DNA from: Brachionus plicatilis
Taxonomy: Eukaryota > Rotifera > Eurotatoria > Ploima > Brachionidae
DNA length: 64,000 nt
Direction: 5' to 3'
NCBI GenBank assembly: GCA_010279815.1
Contig: QEOQ01000433.1
Coordinates: 9,022 to 73,021 of the forward strand
Positions 53,620 to 63,935 of the stretch are shown piece after piece. Every line of letters begins with the position of its first letter. Within the stretch, counting starts at the first letter, position 1. A program made the position numbers and the translations under genes. The notes beneath the pieces were generated by a model. It worked only from the letters and a program-made list of their open reading frames with translations. It searched no databases and was not told the origin of the DNA.

Positions 53620-53937
53620 AAAGAACAGAAACAAATAATAAAAAATTGAAAAACTTTTTTCTTAAAATTTAAAATTAGTTTCATGATTACGACTTAGTTC
53701 GACTTTCAACGTTGCATCAGCTTTCAGGGTCTGCAAAACTCTGCAAATTTAGCAGAAATTACATTTCAATGTGTTCAAGCGCATTGCATTTTGCAGAGAT
53801 TTTGCACATCATTAGCAGACTTTGACAATTGATGCAACTTTGAAAGTTGCACCATCCTGCATTCACAGAATTAATTTTAAACTTTTTGAAAAAAAGTTAT
53901 TCAATTTTTTTACACTTTGTTCTGTTCTTTTGTAATG
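53620..53937. repeat. Degenerate inverted repeat
   Basis: aaaaagaacagaaac...ttgaaaaactttttt...ttgcatc...tctgcaaaa on the left is mirrored by ttttgcagag...gatgcaa...aaactttttgaaaaa...tgttctgttctttt on the right. Arms of about 130 bp are clearly related but diverged. It resembles the 42467 and 47655 elements in its gcagag/ctctgca core. Confidence 0.55.
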
Positions 53938-54123
53938 AACTTCACAAAGCCCTGGCTGACATCATTGAGAATATTCATAGTTTTTTAACATTTGTTAAAA
54001 ATTTTCCTTAAATAAAAAACATAAAATTTTTGTATTTTTATGTTATGACTTTAACTTGTATTTCACTAGTTCGAATATTTTTTCCAAACTTTAGCACAAG
54101 TCTGGCCAGCAATCATAAAAAAG

Positions 54124-54196
54124 TGCCGAAACTCGGGATCGAACCAAGGACCTTTAGATCTTCAGTCTAACGCTCTCCCAACTGAGCTATTTCGGC
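54124..54196 (-). tRNA. tRNA-Phe(GAA): tRNA-Phe (anticodon GAA)
   Basis: 73 nt on the minus strand folding into a standard cloverleaf. The acceptor pairs GCCGAAA with TTTCGGC and the discriminator is A. The D-arm contains TAGCTCAGTTGGGAG (A box), the anticodon loop is CTGAAGA with GAA, and the T-arm contains GGTTCGATCCC (B box). CCA is not encoded, as in eukaryotic nuclear tRNA genes. No intron. It lies 111 bp downstream of the DD3-3-like gene's stop codon on the same strand. Confidence 0.95.
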
Positions 54197-54307
54197 TTAT
54201 TATCTCAAACTCTGGACATTAATATAAATAAAATAAAATTAAACAATTTAAAAAATTTCTAAAATTTTATTATAAAAATATTCAATTGAAAAAAAAAAAG
54301 ATCAAAA

Positions 54308-57300
54308 TTAGTTAACAACACGAATTGTGCCTTTTTGGCTACGATTAGAAAAATTATTATTTCTCGTAGACATGTAATAATAAACTTTATTAGCTTTTTT
54401 AAATTTCATCAAAACACCTGGACATGACGCTGGACCATTGTTCAAATTTTCATCAAGTTTGCTCTTTTTCGAATAATCTTCTTCACAATTTTCTTTTTTC
54501 AAGCATTTATAATATCCTGAACTAGCTAAGTACAAAGCTAAATCTTCTCCTTCACTTGACTTAATCTTTACTGATTCATCTAAAAAGTCAACTGCTTCCA
54601 CATCTTTCCAAATATCTGCCTTTTCAATTGGAACCGGATAATTGTCATTAAGTGAAAAAATCTGCACAAAATTATTTCTATCAGTTCCCTCTTGTCCTTG
54701 ACCATCAGCGCCTGCTTGACCATCACCAGCTGGCTGTGCATTATTATGCGTATTCGAACCAGTCCATTGGACATGCACCAGCTCATTTGTCTTGACACTC
54801 AAATCATTTGGCACAAAATCGTACTCAACTCCTGGATACACCTGAACTATATTTCCTCTTTTTCCGCGCACATTTAAATTGTAAATTTTCGCTCCACTTA
54901 TTTGCGCTGGTCTTGGCAACAGTATGAAACTGTGTGATCGGTCTTGAAACACACGACCATACTGAGCTGTGTTTACGGCCAATTTAAGCACTTGATTGCT
55001 ACTTTCACCCATGTTTACTTGAGGATTAGTTTTAATGGGCGATTTTATGCCATTTGATTTTGAATCTAAAGTTGGCTCGTAATCATCAGTGGAAATGTTA
55101 TAGCGGATTCTGAAAACGCATTTTTGTGCTTTGTTGGAACTAAAATGTGGCAATATCCAATTGTAACTAGGCGCTTTGCCATCTAAAGTATTTCCCAAAT
55201 GATTAGAGCGGGTCCATTCAGCTTTGTGGCACTCTGGTTTTGCCAATATGACCAAACACTCTTTTTCATTTATACTTTTGGCATCATAAGCTAAAGCCCA
55301 TTTTTGATTTGGTTTTGAATTACAACTTTTTTCGTCTCTGTATTCTTAAAAGATTATAAATTGATAAAATATGACTGATTTTGTAAATAATGTGACAAGC
55401 GATTTTTTAAACTTTGTTGTCTTAGAAAAGCAAAAAAAATATTTTGAATGATTTTTCTAAATTAGTAATAGCTCCCAATAAGAGCATCTAAAATTTGAAT
55501 TTTTTAATTTTAAAATTATTATCTTTAATTTAATAATGTTGTCAAGAAAAATTTTTTTTTGTTTTTTTTGGATAACGCCAATCTAATTTTAGAAATTTAA
55601 TTAATTATTTAATTTAAAATTTTTAAATATTTTCTTTTTAATTGCACTAAAAAAATAATGTTATTTTAGTCTCATTTAAAAACATGGGTCTTGCCCAAAA
55701 TGTGAACAGAAGTTCACCAAAAAATGTGACAATGAGTATCTTGATTAAAATGTGAACTTTATGTTCACCAAATTTCTGTTCACAAATTTTGTGACCAAAG
55801 TAAATTTTAAAAAAAAAATTTAATTTTTCGTGAACTAATTTTTTTTTATGTGAAAATTAATTTAAATGTTAATTTTGATTAAAAAAAATAAATTGTCAAA
55901 AATTATTTTTTAATTTCTATTTTTTTGTGCTATATGCAATTTTACTCCTTTAATATTTTTCATTAATTCTCCACAAATCTCACATGGCACCGGATTGGCA
56001 TGTTTACTTAGTGCTTTTTTTACTACATTCAAAGTCTCCTGTGAAGTTGATATTGCAGCCATAGCTCGGGTGTACCAAAACAATCTCAGAGATTTTTTTG
56101 AAAATTTTTAAATCAATATTTTCAGTCATTATTTTTAATTTCTTTGTGAAATTAATCTTTTGGGATATCAAAGTTGATACATTTGCTTTTTGATTTAATT
56201 TTTTTTAAATGAAGCAATTAAATTTTTTAGCTTAATAAAAAAAAATTTTTGGTGAACTTCTGTTCACATTTTGGGAAAGACCCAAAAACATTATTTTGAT
56301 TAAACAATTCCTGCCATAAGAAGTTCCAATTTAATAAGTCTGAGGTTCATCCCAAATTTCTTATAAAAAAAAATAAATTAAATCAAAATTAATTATTTAA
56401 GCTAATACTAATAGTTAAAAAAACCTAAGTTTCAAAAAATTAATGTTTATAATTAAAAAAATAAATAAATTTTTATATATTCTCTATCATCATAAAACTT
56501 TAATTTGCTTTAATATACTTAAATTATTTTTTTTCAAAATAATTAACTACTATTAAAATTAACTATCTTAGTGTAACTTTTTTTTTTATTCATTAATTAT
56601 TTCTCTCTATAGAAAATTTAAATCTTATATATTTGTTTAACCCGTTTGTATTTTTTTTTTAATTTTTTTAATTTACCCCTAAAATGACTAAACAAAAGAA
56701 CTCAAAAGGACCTAATATCTTTCATACTGGGAAAATGGCATAAAATAATTTGTAGTATTAAAAGCAAGCTGATTTTCAATCTATGCTTAAACTATGATTT
56801 TTTAATCATTTGAAAAAATTTAAAATTTTGGAATCAAGGTCTGAAAGTTGGACTACAAAAAACAAAATATGAAAAAAAATTTCCTTCTTTTCCTATCTAT
56901 TCTTTTAGATTAATTGTTTCCTGGCGAATTTTTATTTTAAATTTTGATTTATTGTTTTTTAAATTTTTCATATAGACTATGATTTGACATTTTTTCTATT
57001 TTTTTTTTAATTTTTAATAAAAGACTTATAACAACATTTTTATATTTCAAATAAATTATTACCTAAATTTTTTTCTAGCAATAAATTAATTTAATCTTTT
57101 AGAAATTATTAAAAATTAAATTTTTCAATAAATTTTTTATTTAAATGATTCACTTAAAATTCTTTATTCTTTCCTTTCTTATCTGCATTTTTTGCTTTCA
57201 AACTTTTATGCTTTTTAACTCTCACCGATCAAAAAAAACACCAGTCACATTAATCGACCCTTAATAGGTATTAATTTTAATTTCATAAATGTAATAATAA

Positions 57301-58859
57301 TAAGCTTCAGCAGGAAACCTGCAAAGGAGGACTAGATGTAATTTTGTTATGGTAGCTATCTTTTTAAGAAAAAACATTATATCTCAAAAATTTAATTAAT
57401 TAAAATGAGAGAGATTTAAACATTTTTCTGTTTAAGTTCAAAAAATTCAAAACCTAAGTGCTATCTGAATTTCTAATTTTTGACTTAAAATTAGTGAACT
57501 TCGTCCGTTGAAGCCCTTTTTTTAAGTGACTAAGAATAAACAAGTATTTTAAAAAAAATAATTTTTTTTTAATTTAATTAAATATTGGAAAAACTTGCAT
57601 CAAACTTGTTTTTTAAGAAAAATTCACATTTCTAAATCGATTAAGTAATTTTATTAAAATTAATTCACTCTTATATTTATCTAGTAAAATTTGTGAAAAA
57701 TCAGTAATTTTAGTTAATGAATTATCATACACGTTAAATAAAGGTTCTTGATAATTAAAATTAAAATAAAATTTAACATTAACTTCCATCTTTTTATTAG
57801 TTTCCATCTCAATTCCATCAAAATTAATTTTGTTCCATTTTTTATATACTTATCATTTAATTAATTGCGCTTAAGTTTTGAATTTTTTGTACTTTAAAAT
57901 TTATTTTTTACCCCTGATATAAAAAATATAAAAAAATAAAATTATTTACGCGTTGCTTTTTCCAGATAGTTAAAAAATTCCGTCCATTTGCCCCCATTCT
58001 GTTCACATTCATTTTTATTATTCCATTTTGACCAATGCTTTTGTCTATTATCATCATAAAATTGAATGCATAAAAATTTTGATTTTTGGTTAAAGCTCTC
58101 AGCTTGATAATAATGGCACATACCATAATCTGATGTAAGAATAGCAATGTCTTTCCAGGGACTGGGATGCCAGTATGGAAAATAGTCTCGCTCTTCAGCG
58201 CACTCATATCCACTGCGGGCTCCATTCGGGTTCTGTCTTGTATGAACAGCACTGCCATATCCTTTATTATTTTTATTCAATACTTGATCAGCAGTAAACA
58301 AGCCCATGTTTCTTTGTCTGTAGTAACAATTGTCATAGTACTGCCACGGTTCGTGCAAAGCTCGGTCCATTTTGACATCAGTTTGTTTCCGCTGTGAGTT
58401 TTGGTCAAAAGTGTCCTGAACCATTTGGGTGAATTGCTGTGAATTTGTGTTCAAACCGTCCCTAATTCTGTCTAAATTGTTGTCGTCTTGATCACGTGAC
58501 TGACACATATATTGCAGGACTAGAGCACAATTTTGTTTAGATGAGTGGTCCTGATCATCACTTCCACATCCGTGCTGGTCAGTCCACTCGATGTTGAGCA
58601 CTGACTGTGAATTGGCCCCACTTTGGTAATACTTCATTTGATATTGGTCAGATTCGGTTGTAAATGGAGCACTGCCCGAATCTCCTACATTGTATCCGCC
58701 GCGTTGGTTGTTCTGTGAATCGAACACTCGGTTGGTGTTGGCGCGTGTGGCCGATTTTTCATTCAGCCGGTTGTTTGACCCTCGGGGGTTGTGAAGATAT
58801 ATGTCTGAAAATACTGGACAGCAAAGGCTGCTTATTACTATCAATAGGCTTAGGTTCAT
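54308..58859 (-). CDS. DD3-3-like secreted protein (two exons, 2.6 kb intron)
   Basis: Exon 1 is 58859-57950 and exon 2 is 55344-54308. The GT donor at 57949 and AG acceptor at 55345-55346 join them in phase, giving 648 residues ending in TRNNNFSNRSQKGTIRVVN. The N-terminus is a clear signal peptide (MNLSLLIVISSLCCPVFS), followed by DIYLHNPRGSNNRLNE, the hallmark of the DD3-3 family first described from Dictyostelium and present in several invertebrates. Other family-like parts are the Cys-containing ECAEERDYFPYWHPSPWKDI and AEWTRSNHLGN. The protein is predicted to be secreted. Its biochemical role is unknown to me. The intron is about 50 times longer than those in neighbouring genes and carries a hAT-like MITE. 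GC is higher in exons than in the intron. Confidence 0.88.
55686..56283. mobile_element. hAT-like MITE in the DD3-3 intron (8-bp target duplication)
   Basis: 598 bp with terminal inverted repeats of about 38 bp starting GGGTCTTGCCCAAAATGTGA at the left and GGGTCTTTCCCAAAATGTGA (inverted) at the right, one mismatch. Both ends are flanked by AAAAACAT (55678-55685 and 56284-56291), an 8-bp duplication typical of hAT-superfamily insertion. No transposase is present. A 50-codon frame with a zinc-finger-like CxxC lies inside. The intact ends and perfect duplication indicate a fairly recent insertion. Confidence 0.9.
55910..56062 (-). CDS. Small frame with a zinc-finger-like motif inside the MITE
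   Basis: 50 codons from ATG at 56062 encode MAAISTSQETLNVVKKALSK, then HANPVPCEICGELM and KNIKGVKLHIAQK. C-E-I-C followed 13 residues later by L-H-I is the start of a C2H2-type finger. The second His is absent, with Q-K in the expected place. The patch is more GC-rich than the rest of the element. It may be a captured or remnant DNA-binding segment of a transposase or host gene. No expression evidence, and it may not be a gene. Confidence 0.3.
   Translation of the reverse strand: MAAISTSQETLNVVKKALSKHANPVPCEICGELMKNIKGVKLHIAQKNRN
56284..57949. other. Remainder of the DD3-3 intron
   Basis: AT-rich. It contains a minus-strand open stretch at 57613-57848 (METNKKMEVNVKFYFNFNYQ ... ITDFSQILLDKYKSELILIK) whose composition is somewhat protein-like. 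It has no recognisable domain, lies wholly in the intron and lacks a clear partner exon, so I leave it unassigned. No other features. Confidence 0.35.
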
Positions 58860-59507
58860 TTTTTTTAAATTTAATAATTTGGTTTATGATTAAACTTGTA
58901 AATATAATTCGGTACATGATGAATAATTATGCACCTATTTTTATAGAGATTTTTAGATAAGACAAAATATGTGCTATGCTCAAATATCCCTGAAGGGCTT
59001 TGAATTGAGCTTGTCGAATTTTTAATAGAAAAATTTTACATATTTTATTTTTTTCTACATTGAATAAATTTTTTAAAAAACTAACATATTTTTTTTTATA
59101 AAAAATTAATTAGCTTTTTTTTAGTCTGAATCGGGGAAAAATTTTTAAAAGAATTTTTCAAATTTTTTAATTTTAATTGTGTTTTTCGGCCAAAATTTAA
59201 TCAAAAAAAAATTATTCGTAATTAATTATGTTTTTTATTTTAAAAATATGCTTTATTATCTTATTAGCTTTAAATTAAATTTTTTAAAAAAATATTTTTA
59301 ATTTTGTTATTATATTTTTATTTTATATATCTTGAGAGTGAATACAAATATTTGAGTCTTTCAACAAAAGTTATCATGCGATAACATTTGTTGTTAAATT
59401 TATTTATATATTTAAGTTATTTTTTGACAACTTTCTTTTATGTAATTGCTTCCTTACTTAGATAGTAAGGTCTTTATTAATTTTACGTAAATTTTCGTAA
59501 AATTACA
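58860..59507. other. 5' flank of the DD3-3-like gene, no gene seen
   Basis: AT-rich, presumably containing the promoter. No specific element is identifiable. Confidence 0.4.
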
Positions 59508-60208
59508 TTTGTAAGAAAACTTAAATTTTTTTTCAACTTTTTTTAAATGACTTATATATTTGTTACATTTTGCAGCCTTCAAAAATTATTGTGTCACATG
59601 GTATGTCTATTGTGTTTTATAAAAATTTTAAATACAATTTTGAAAATGCATTGAAAATTTGCTATGGTTGAGATTAATTTTATATTAGAAATTATTTATT
59701 ATTTGAATTTCTTTTTTAAATTTAATTGTGAATGGTAAACAGAAATACTTTTGAAACAAAAATTTTCAAATAAACTTTACAAAAAATCAGTCAATACATT
59801 ATAATATTAAAAACGATTATCAATGGATTGAGAAAATGTTTTATCTATTTTTTTTATTTTCTAACTCTACATTGCATGTAAAGCATAATACATTACAATT
59901 ATTTAAATTAAATAAAAGATTTATTTTTATATCTAAGGAAAACTTTTTGAATTGAAATGATTTTTTGAATTGATCATCAACTTCAAGATGCCAAATTTCT
60001 GCAAATATTTCTAATATAAAATTAATCTCAACCATAGCAAATTTTCAATGCATTTTCAAAATTGTATTTAAAATTTTTATAAAACACAATAGAACATACC
60101 ATGTGTTTATAAATAATTTACACAATAATTTTTGAAGGCTGCAAAATGTAACAAATATATAAGTCATTTAAAAAAAGTTGAAAAAAAATTTAAGTTTTCT
60201 TACAAATT
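59508..60208. repeat. Large palindromic element (about 190-bp arms)
   Basis: The left arm (tttgtaagaaaacttaaatt to tatattagaaattattt at about 59697) and right arm (aaatatttctaatataaaat at 60003 to gttttcttacaaa) are inverted copies with only small differences, for example an extra stretch ttataaataattta in the right arm. The loop is about 305 bp. The only frame in it (59841-60035) runs across the loop/arm junction and is not called. No TIR transposase. It is the longest inverted repeat in the window. Confidence 0.88.
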
Positions 60209-60857
60209 AAAAATTATCCAAATTATTGCAGTATTTTCACTTTTTGTTCTTTTTCAAAATTAATAAAAAATTTTAAATAAAAAAAAAAAAGATTTTTTTT
60301 ACGCAAATTTTCGTAAATTTTTATTGATTTTAGTGAAAAATAGTATAAAAAATTGAAAAAAGTTAAAAAAAAAAAAAATTTAAATCAAGTTTTTTTAATT
60401 TTGAAATTATTAGATACATATATTTTAGTGATTTGACCAGTCGCCATTTTTCTCAATTAACTAAAATTAACTAAATTTACTAAAATTTTGGTAAAACCAT
60501 AGGAACAAATCAGTACTGTAACAAATTTATTAAATTTTTTTTTATCAAATAAATTTGGGTTAACCAGTTATTTACTTAAATATGTAAAAATTATTTTTTT
60601 CTGAATTCGGCACAATAAAATTGTGTTATACAGTAATTTGGGCTAAAAATCTTTTGGTATATGATGAACAGTGTTCTAATTGTGGAGAACCATTTATCTC
60701 AAAAAAAAAAAAAATGCAAAAAATTTCAAAAAATCGAATTAAATTTTTATTATTAATTTAACATATCTCGTTCAATTAAATAATTTTAAAATAATTTTGT
60801 TGTTGTTTTAATAAACTAAAATACTCTTTAGAAAAAAAAAAAAAAAAAATTTTTATT
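60209..60857. other. 3' flank of SLC25A3, no gene seen
   Basis: AT-rich, with a homopolymer A run at about 60832-60849 on the plus strand. An AATAAA for the carrier gene lies on the minus strand at 60852-60857, directly after its stop codon. Confidence 0.5.
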
Positions 60858-61886
60858 CTATTGGTTTTGGGCGGCCAACTTGGCTTTGAGGCTTTCGGGC
60901 ATGGCCGGCGGTGGCGGTCTCGGTATTCCCATGACCACCTTGAACGTGTCATAAATAAACCATTGGAGAGCAGTGAGAGTACCGATCATGATGATACGCG
61001 GACCCAAGCCCTTCCACAGACCGGCGAATCCGATGCGCTTGACAGCCGCGACCGCTGTCAGGCCCTTTTCATTGTTCAGCTTGGACACCACAGTGTCGGC
61101 CGGATGGCTCACAATGGCGCAGAAAACACCAGCAATGTAGCCGGCAGCGAATGTGACAATCAGCTGTTCTCCCTTGGTGCACTCCTCTCTTGGTCTGGGC
61201 ACCACATGTTTGTACAAGAGCTCGACAGTGCGCTCGAAGCACGCGAACTTCATCATGGTGTAGGGAATTTGACGCATCCACAAGGGAGCCAGGCCTTTGT
61301 AGAAGCCGCCGAGGCCTTCGCCCTGGTAGATCTTGGGGAAGCCTTCGCGCAGAGTGTTGGCAAAGCCGGCCTTGGTCTGCATTCGGACTTTGACGGCCTC
61401 TAGCGGCGCCAGACCGATGTCGGCGAAGAACTCGGCGGACGCGCTCGCCGCCAAGTAGAGCGAAGTGCGCCACAAGAACGCGTTCTCCTCGCCGAGCATG
61501 TTGCCGTACAAAATTTTGAACAATTCATAGAAGCCGAACTTGCCGATGCCTTGGATCGAGTAGCCGATGAGAGTGGGCGCCCAGCCTTTGGCCAAGCCGC
61601 GCACTCCCTCCTCGGCCACGGTCACTCTGAAGCCGTTGGCGATGTTTTTGTACTTGGCCGGGTCGACTTGGATTCGACACTTGACCATGTCGAGCGGCAC
61701 CACGGCGGTGTGTGTGAGGCCGCACGAGAGAGCGCCGCCGACGGCGCACAGTGCGTAAAACTGGCCCGAGCCGTACTCTACTTGGGAGGCCGGGGCGGCC
61801 GCCGCGAACCCTATTTGACGCTTGCTGTTCTTTTGAGAGAACGGGCTCGCGAAAACGTTTGTCTTGGCCAAATCGACTATGTTCAT
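60858..61886 (-). CDS. SLC25A3: Mitochondrial phosphate carrier (SLC25A3/PiC)
   Basis: 342 residues, one exon. Three mitochondrial-carrier repeats are seen with signatures PLDMVKCRIQ (64-73), PLEAVKVRMQ (161-170) and the PiC-type HPADTVVSKLN (261-271). KGWAPTLIGYSIQGIGKFGF and KGLAPLWMRQIPYTMMKFAC are diagnostic of the phosphate carrier. It sits in the inner mitochondrial membrane with six transmembrane helices and imports phosphate with protons for ATP synthesis. The first 40 residues are a short N-terminal extension as in metazoan PiC. GC content is strikingly high for this window, with C/G-ending codons, which I attribute to codon selection in a highly expressed gene. Lack of introns is unusual but the gene is intact. 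A polyadenylation signal abuts the stop codon. Confidence 0.96.
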   Translation of the reverse strand: MNIVDLAKTNVFASPFSQKNSKRQIGFAAAAPASQVEYGSGQFYALCAVGGALSCGLTHTAVVPLDMVKCRIQVDPAKYKNIANGFRVTVAEEGVRGLAKGWAPTLIGYSIQGIGKFGFYELFKILYGNMLGEENAFLWRTSLYLAASASAEFFADIGLAPLEAVKVRMQTKAGFANTLREGFPKIYQGEGLGGFYKGLAPLWMRQIPYTMMKFACFERTVELLYKHVVPRPREECTKGEQLIVTFAAGYIAGVFCAIVSHPADTVVSKLNNEKGLTAVAAVKRIGFAGLWKGLGPRIIMIGTLTALQWFIYDTFKVVMGIPRPPPPAMPESLKAKLAAQNQ

Positions 61887-62232
61887 TCTTAATCTAAATG
61901 TTTAGAATTTTGATTTTAAACACACATGAGAACAAATGCTAACGCGTTGCTTTGTGCTGTATGTATTTAAATTGAGAGTTTTTTGTTGGTGGAGTTTGAA
62001 CGCTGTTTTTAATCAATCCTTGAACTCTTGTTTGCCAAGCGCACATAATTAGACGTGCACATTCAAACCAACACATACTCAAATGTTTGACTAAAGGCAA
62101 ATCAGTTTTTTTTTTTGTCTTATTGGTGCACCATGTTTAGCGACGGCAACAATAATGCTACACAGAAAATTAACTAGTTTTTTTTTTATCATTTGAGTTT
62201 CATTTTCAATAAAAAAATTAATATTTGTTTTT
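61887..62232. other. 5' flank of SLC25A3
   Basis: Likely promoter and leader of the carrier gene, with composition intermediate between gene and surroundings. No specific regulatory motif is claimed. Confidence 0.4.
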
Positions 62233-62708
62233 TTACCGTTCCATGCAGTCATGATCACGGCCACATGATCGTGTTGCCGTTCCAAGTGGTTATTGAGGCG
62301 GCCACATGATCTTTTTGCCGTTCCAAGTAGTTATTGAGGCGGCCACATGATCGTGTTGCCGTTCCAAGTGGTTATTGAGGCGGCCACATGATCGTGTTGC
62401 CGTTCCAAGTGGTTATTTAGGCGGCCACATGATCGTGTAGCCGTTCCAAGTGGTTATTGAGGCGGCCACATGATCTTTTTGCCGTTCCAAGTGGTTATTG
62501 TTGCGGCCACTTGATCGTGTTGCCGTTCCAAGTAGTTATTGAGGCGGCCACATGATCGTGTTGCCGTTCCAAGTAGTTATTGAGGCGGCCACATGATCTT
62601 TTTGCCGTTCCAAGTGGTTATTTAGGCGGCCACATGATCGTGTTGCTGTTCCAAGTGGTTATTAGTGCTGCCACATGATCTTTTTGCCGTTTCAAAGTAG
62701 TTATTGTG
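62233..62708. repeat. 41-bp minisatellite, about 11.6 copies
   Basis: The consensus unit runs from ttgccgttccaagtggttat through tgaggcggccacatgatc to gtg or ttt. Two alternating subtypes differ in the last three bases (gtg/ttt) and in tgg versus tag. The first unit (from 62233) and the last are the most diverged, the usual pattern for array edges. GC content is well above the flanks. No coding potential. Confidence 0.93.
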
Positions 62709-62883
62709 AATTAAATACAAATTAAATTTCACTAAAATATTAATTCGACTAATTTATTTGAGAAGTAAAATTTGGACCATATTATATTTGTCAAAGGTTA
62801 TAAAACTCGACAACTCATTTTAAGACAAAAAAATATTTTTTTATTATCCAATTTTAAAAAATATAAAAAAAATAAAAACTATT
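62709..62883. other. Spacer, nothing seen
   Basis: Short AT-rich stretch between the minisatellite and the LINE ORF1 relic. Confidence 0.5.
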
Positions 62884-63492
62884 CTAATTATAAATATTCA
62901 ATTTAATTTGACAAATCTTATAGAAATTCAAGACTTTCTTGTCCTGGCTAATATAGAAGTCCTTGTGCTCAGTGCCTCTGAGAGTCCTAGCATCGCGAAG
63001 CGCCTTTAATCTCGCAGCGTCATCCGTAAACTCCACTACAATCATATCCAAAACCTTCTTAGACTTGTTATCTCCGCTATTGCTACTCTTGATACGCCTT
63101 TGTCGCTAGACGGTTTTGCTCCTTTCTATATTCAGAGCATTGAGTGCCCGATCTACCTTCTCGATGTCCCGTCCTCGTTCGTGCCTATGCCAAGTCCTGT
63201 TATTGTAACATTATTCTCGAGTCTCGCATTTTCGCTGATTTCCTTGTTTAAAGTAGCTATGAGGGCTTGTGTTTGGTCACTAGGTTTCCTCCCGCTGACA
63301 ATACTGGTCCATGTGCAACCCGCGCCGCCGTTGTCGTTCGCCTTCTTGGATTCCTCTAGCTGAGTCTTTAATTCCTTGATTTGATCGGACTGGCTCTTGA
63401 CGACCGTAACTAGTGCCATGGGGACTTTCCCAATTCTCCTCCAAAGTTTTTAATGCTTCGTCAATTATGTCCGTAGTAAAGATGACACTCAC
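62884..63492 (-). mobile_element. LINE ORF1 relic (frameshifted)
   Basis: Antisense pieces in order are: TTDIIDEALKTLEENWE; MALVTVVKSQSDQIKELKTQ with a coiled coil and LENNVTITGLGIGTNEDGTS; ALNIERSKTV; then, past an in-frame TAG, SGDNKSKKVLDMIVVEFTDD and TLRGTEHKDFYISQD. This is the usual layout of ORF1 (coiled coil, then an RRM-like nucleic-acid-binding part) in Jockey-type LINEs. At least two frame changes and one stop are present, and homology ends at the SQD motif, where AT-rich sequence takes over. GC is much higher than in flanking DNA. It is a dead fragment of a LINE related to the kind at 46383, not obviously to 28141. Confidence 0.75.
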
Positions 63493-63519
63493 AAATTAAT
63501 TATGTTAATTTTTTAAAAT

Positions 63520-63819
63520 TTAAATTGTTTGAAAAGTTTCATCTTCTTCAAATACCTCAACAATAATTTTGATTACTCCAAACGGCCAACGTTCAACGCT
63601 TGAAAGACGAGTATTGTTGTTGATTATTGAACGCTTAAATGAAGAAAATTCAACATTGGTAACTCTGGTAACTGATTCAGATATTACTGCAAATGATGTC
63701 TTAAAAAGAAATGAAATAACCATCCAATTGTCCTGTGTGAACATTTGATTCACTTTTAAAAATACTTTTGATATATAAATTATGAAACTGAAGATTTTAT
63801 GCTTTAAATAAGTAATCAA
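63520..63819 (-). other. Unassigned 99-codon open frame
   Basis: The central part (VNQMFTQDNWMVISFLFKTS ... VTNVEFSSFKRSIINNNTRL ... WPFGVIKIIVEVFEEDETFQ) has mixed amino-acid composition and higher GC than flanks, so it may be a real exon or TE-derived. No family recognised. It lies just upstream, in the same orientation, of the LINE ORF1 relic. Confidence 0.3.
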
Positions 63820-63935
63820 TATTTAGGCAATATTTAGATTTTAAAATGTTTAAAAACTTGTTTCAAAATTCTTTTTTAAATTTTTTTATAATAAATTTAA
63901 TTTATTTTATACATTTTTTATGTCAAAGATAATTA

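Noticed and set aside
59841..60035. 64-codon frame across the palindrome loop
   Set aside because: Spans the loop/arm junction of an inverted repeat. The sequence is low-complexity with no domain.
61069..61892. Several long frames on both strands over the phosphate carrier gene
   Set aside because: Shadows produced by high GC. Only the 342-residue minus-strand frame has carrier signatures.
62233..62708. Regular 41-bp array resembling a CRISPR at first sight
   Set aside because: There are no unique spacers. Whole units are repeated head to tail, so it is a minisatellite in a eukaryotic genome.
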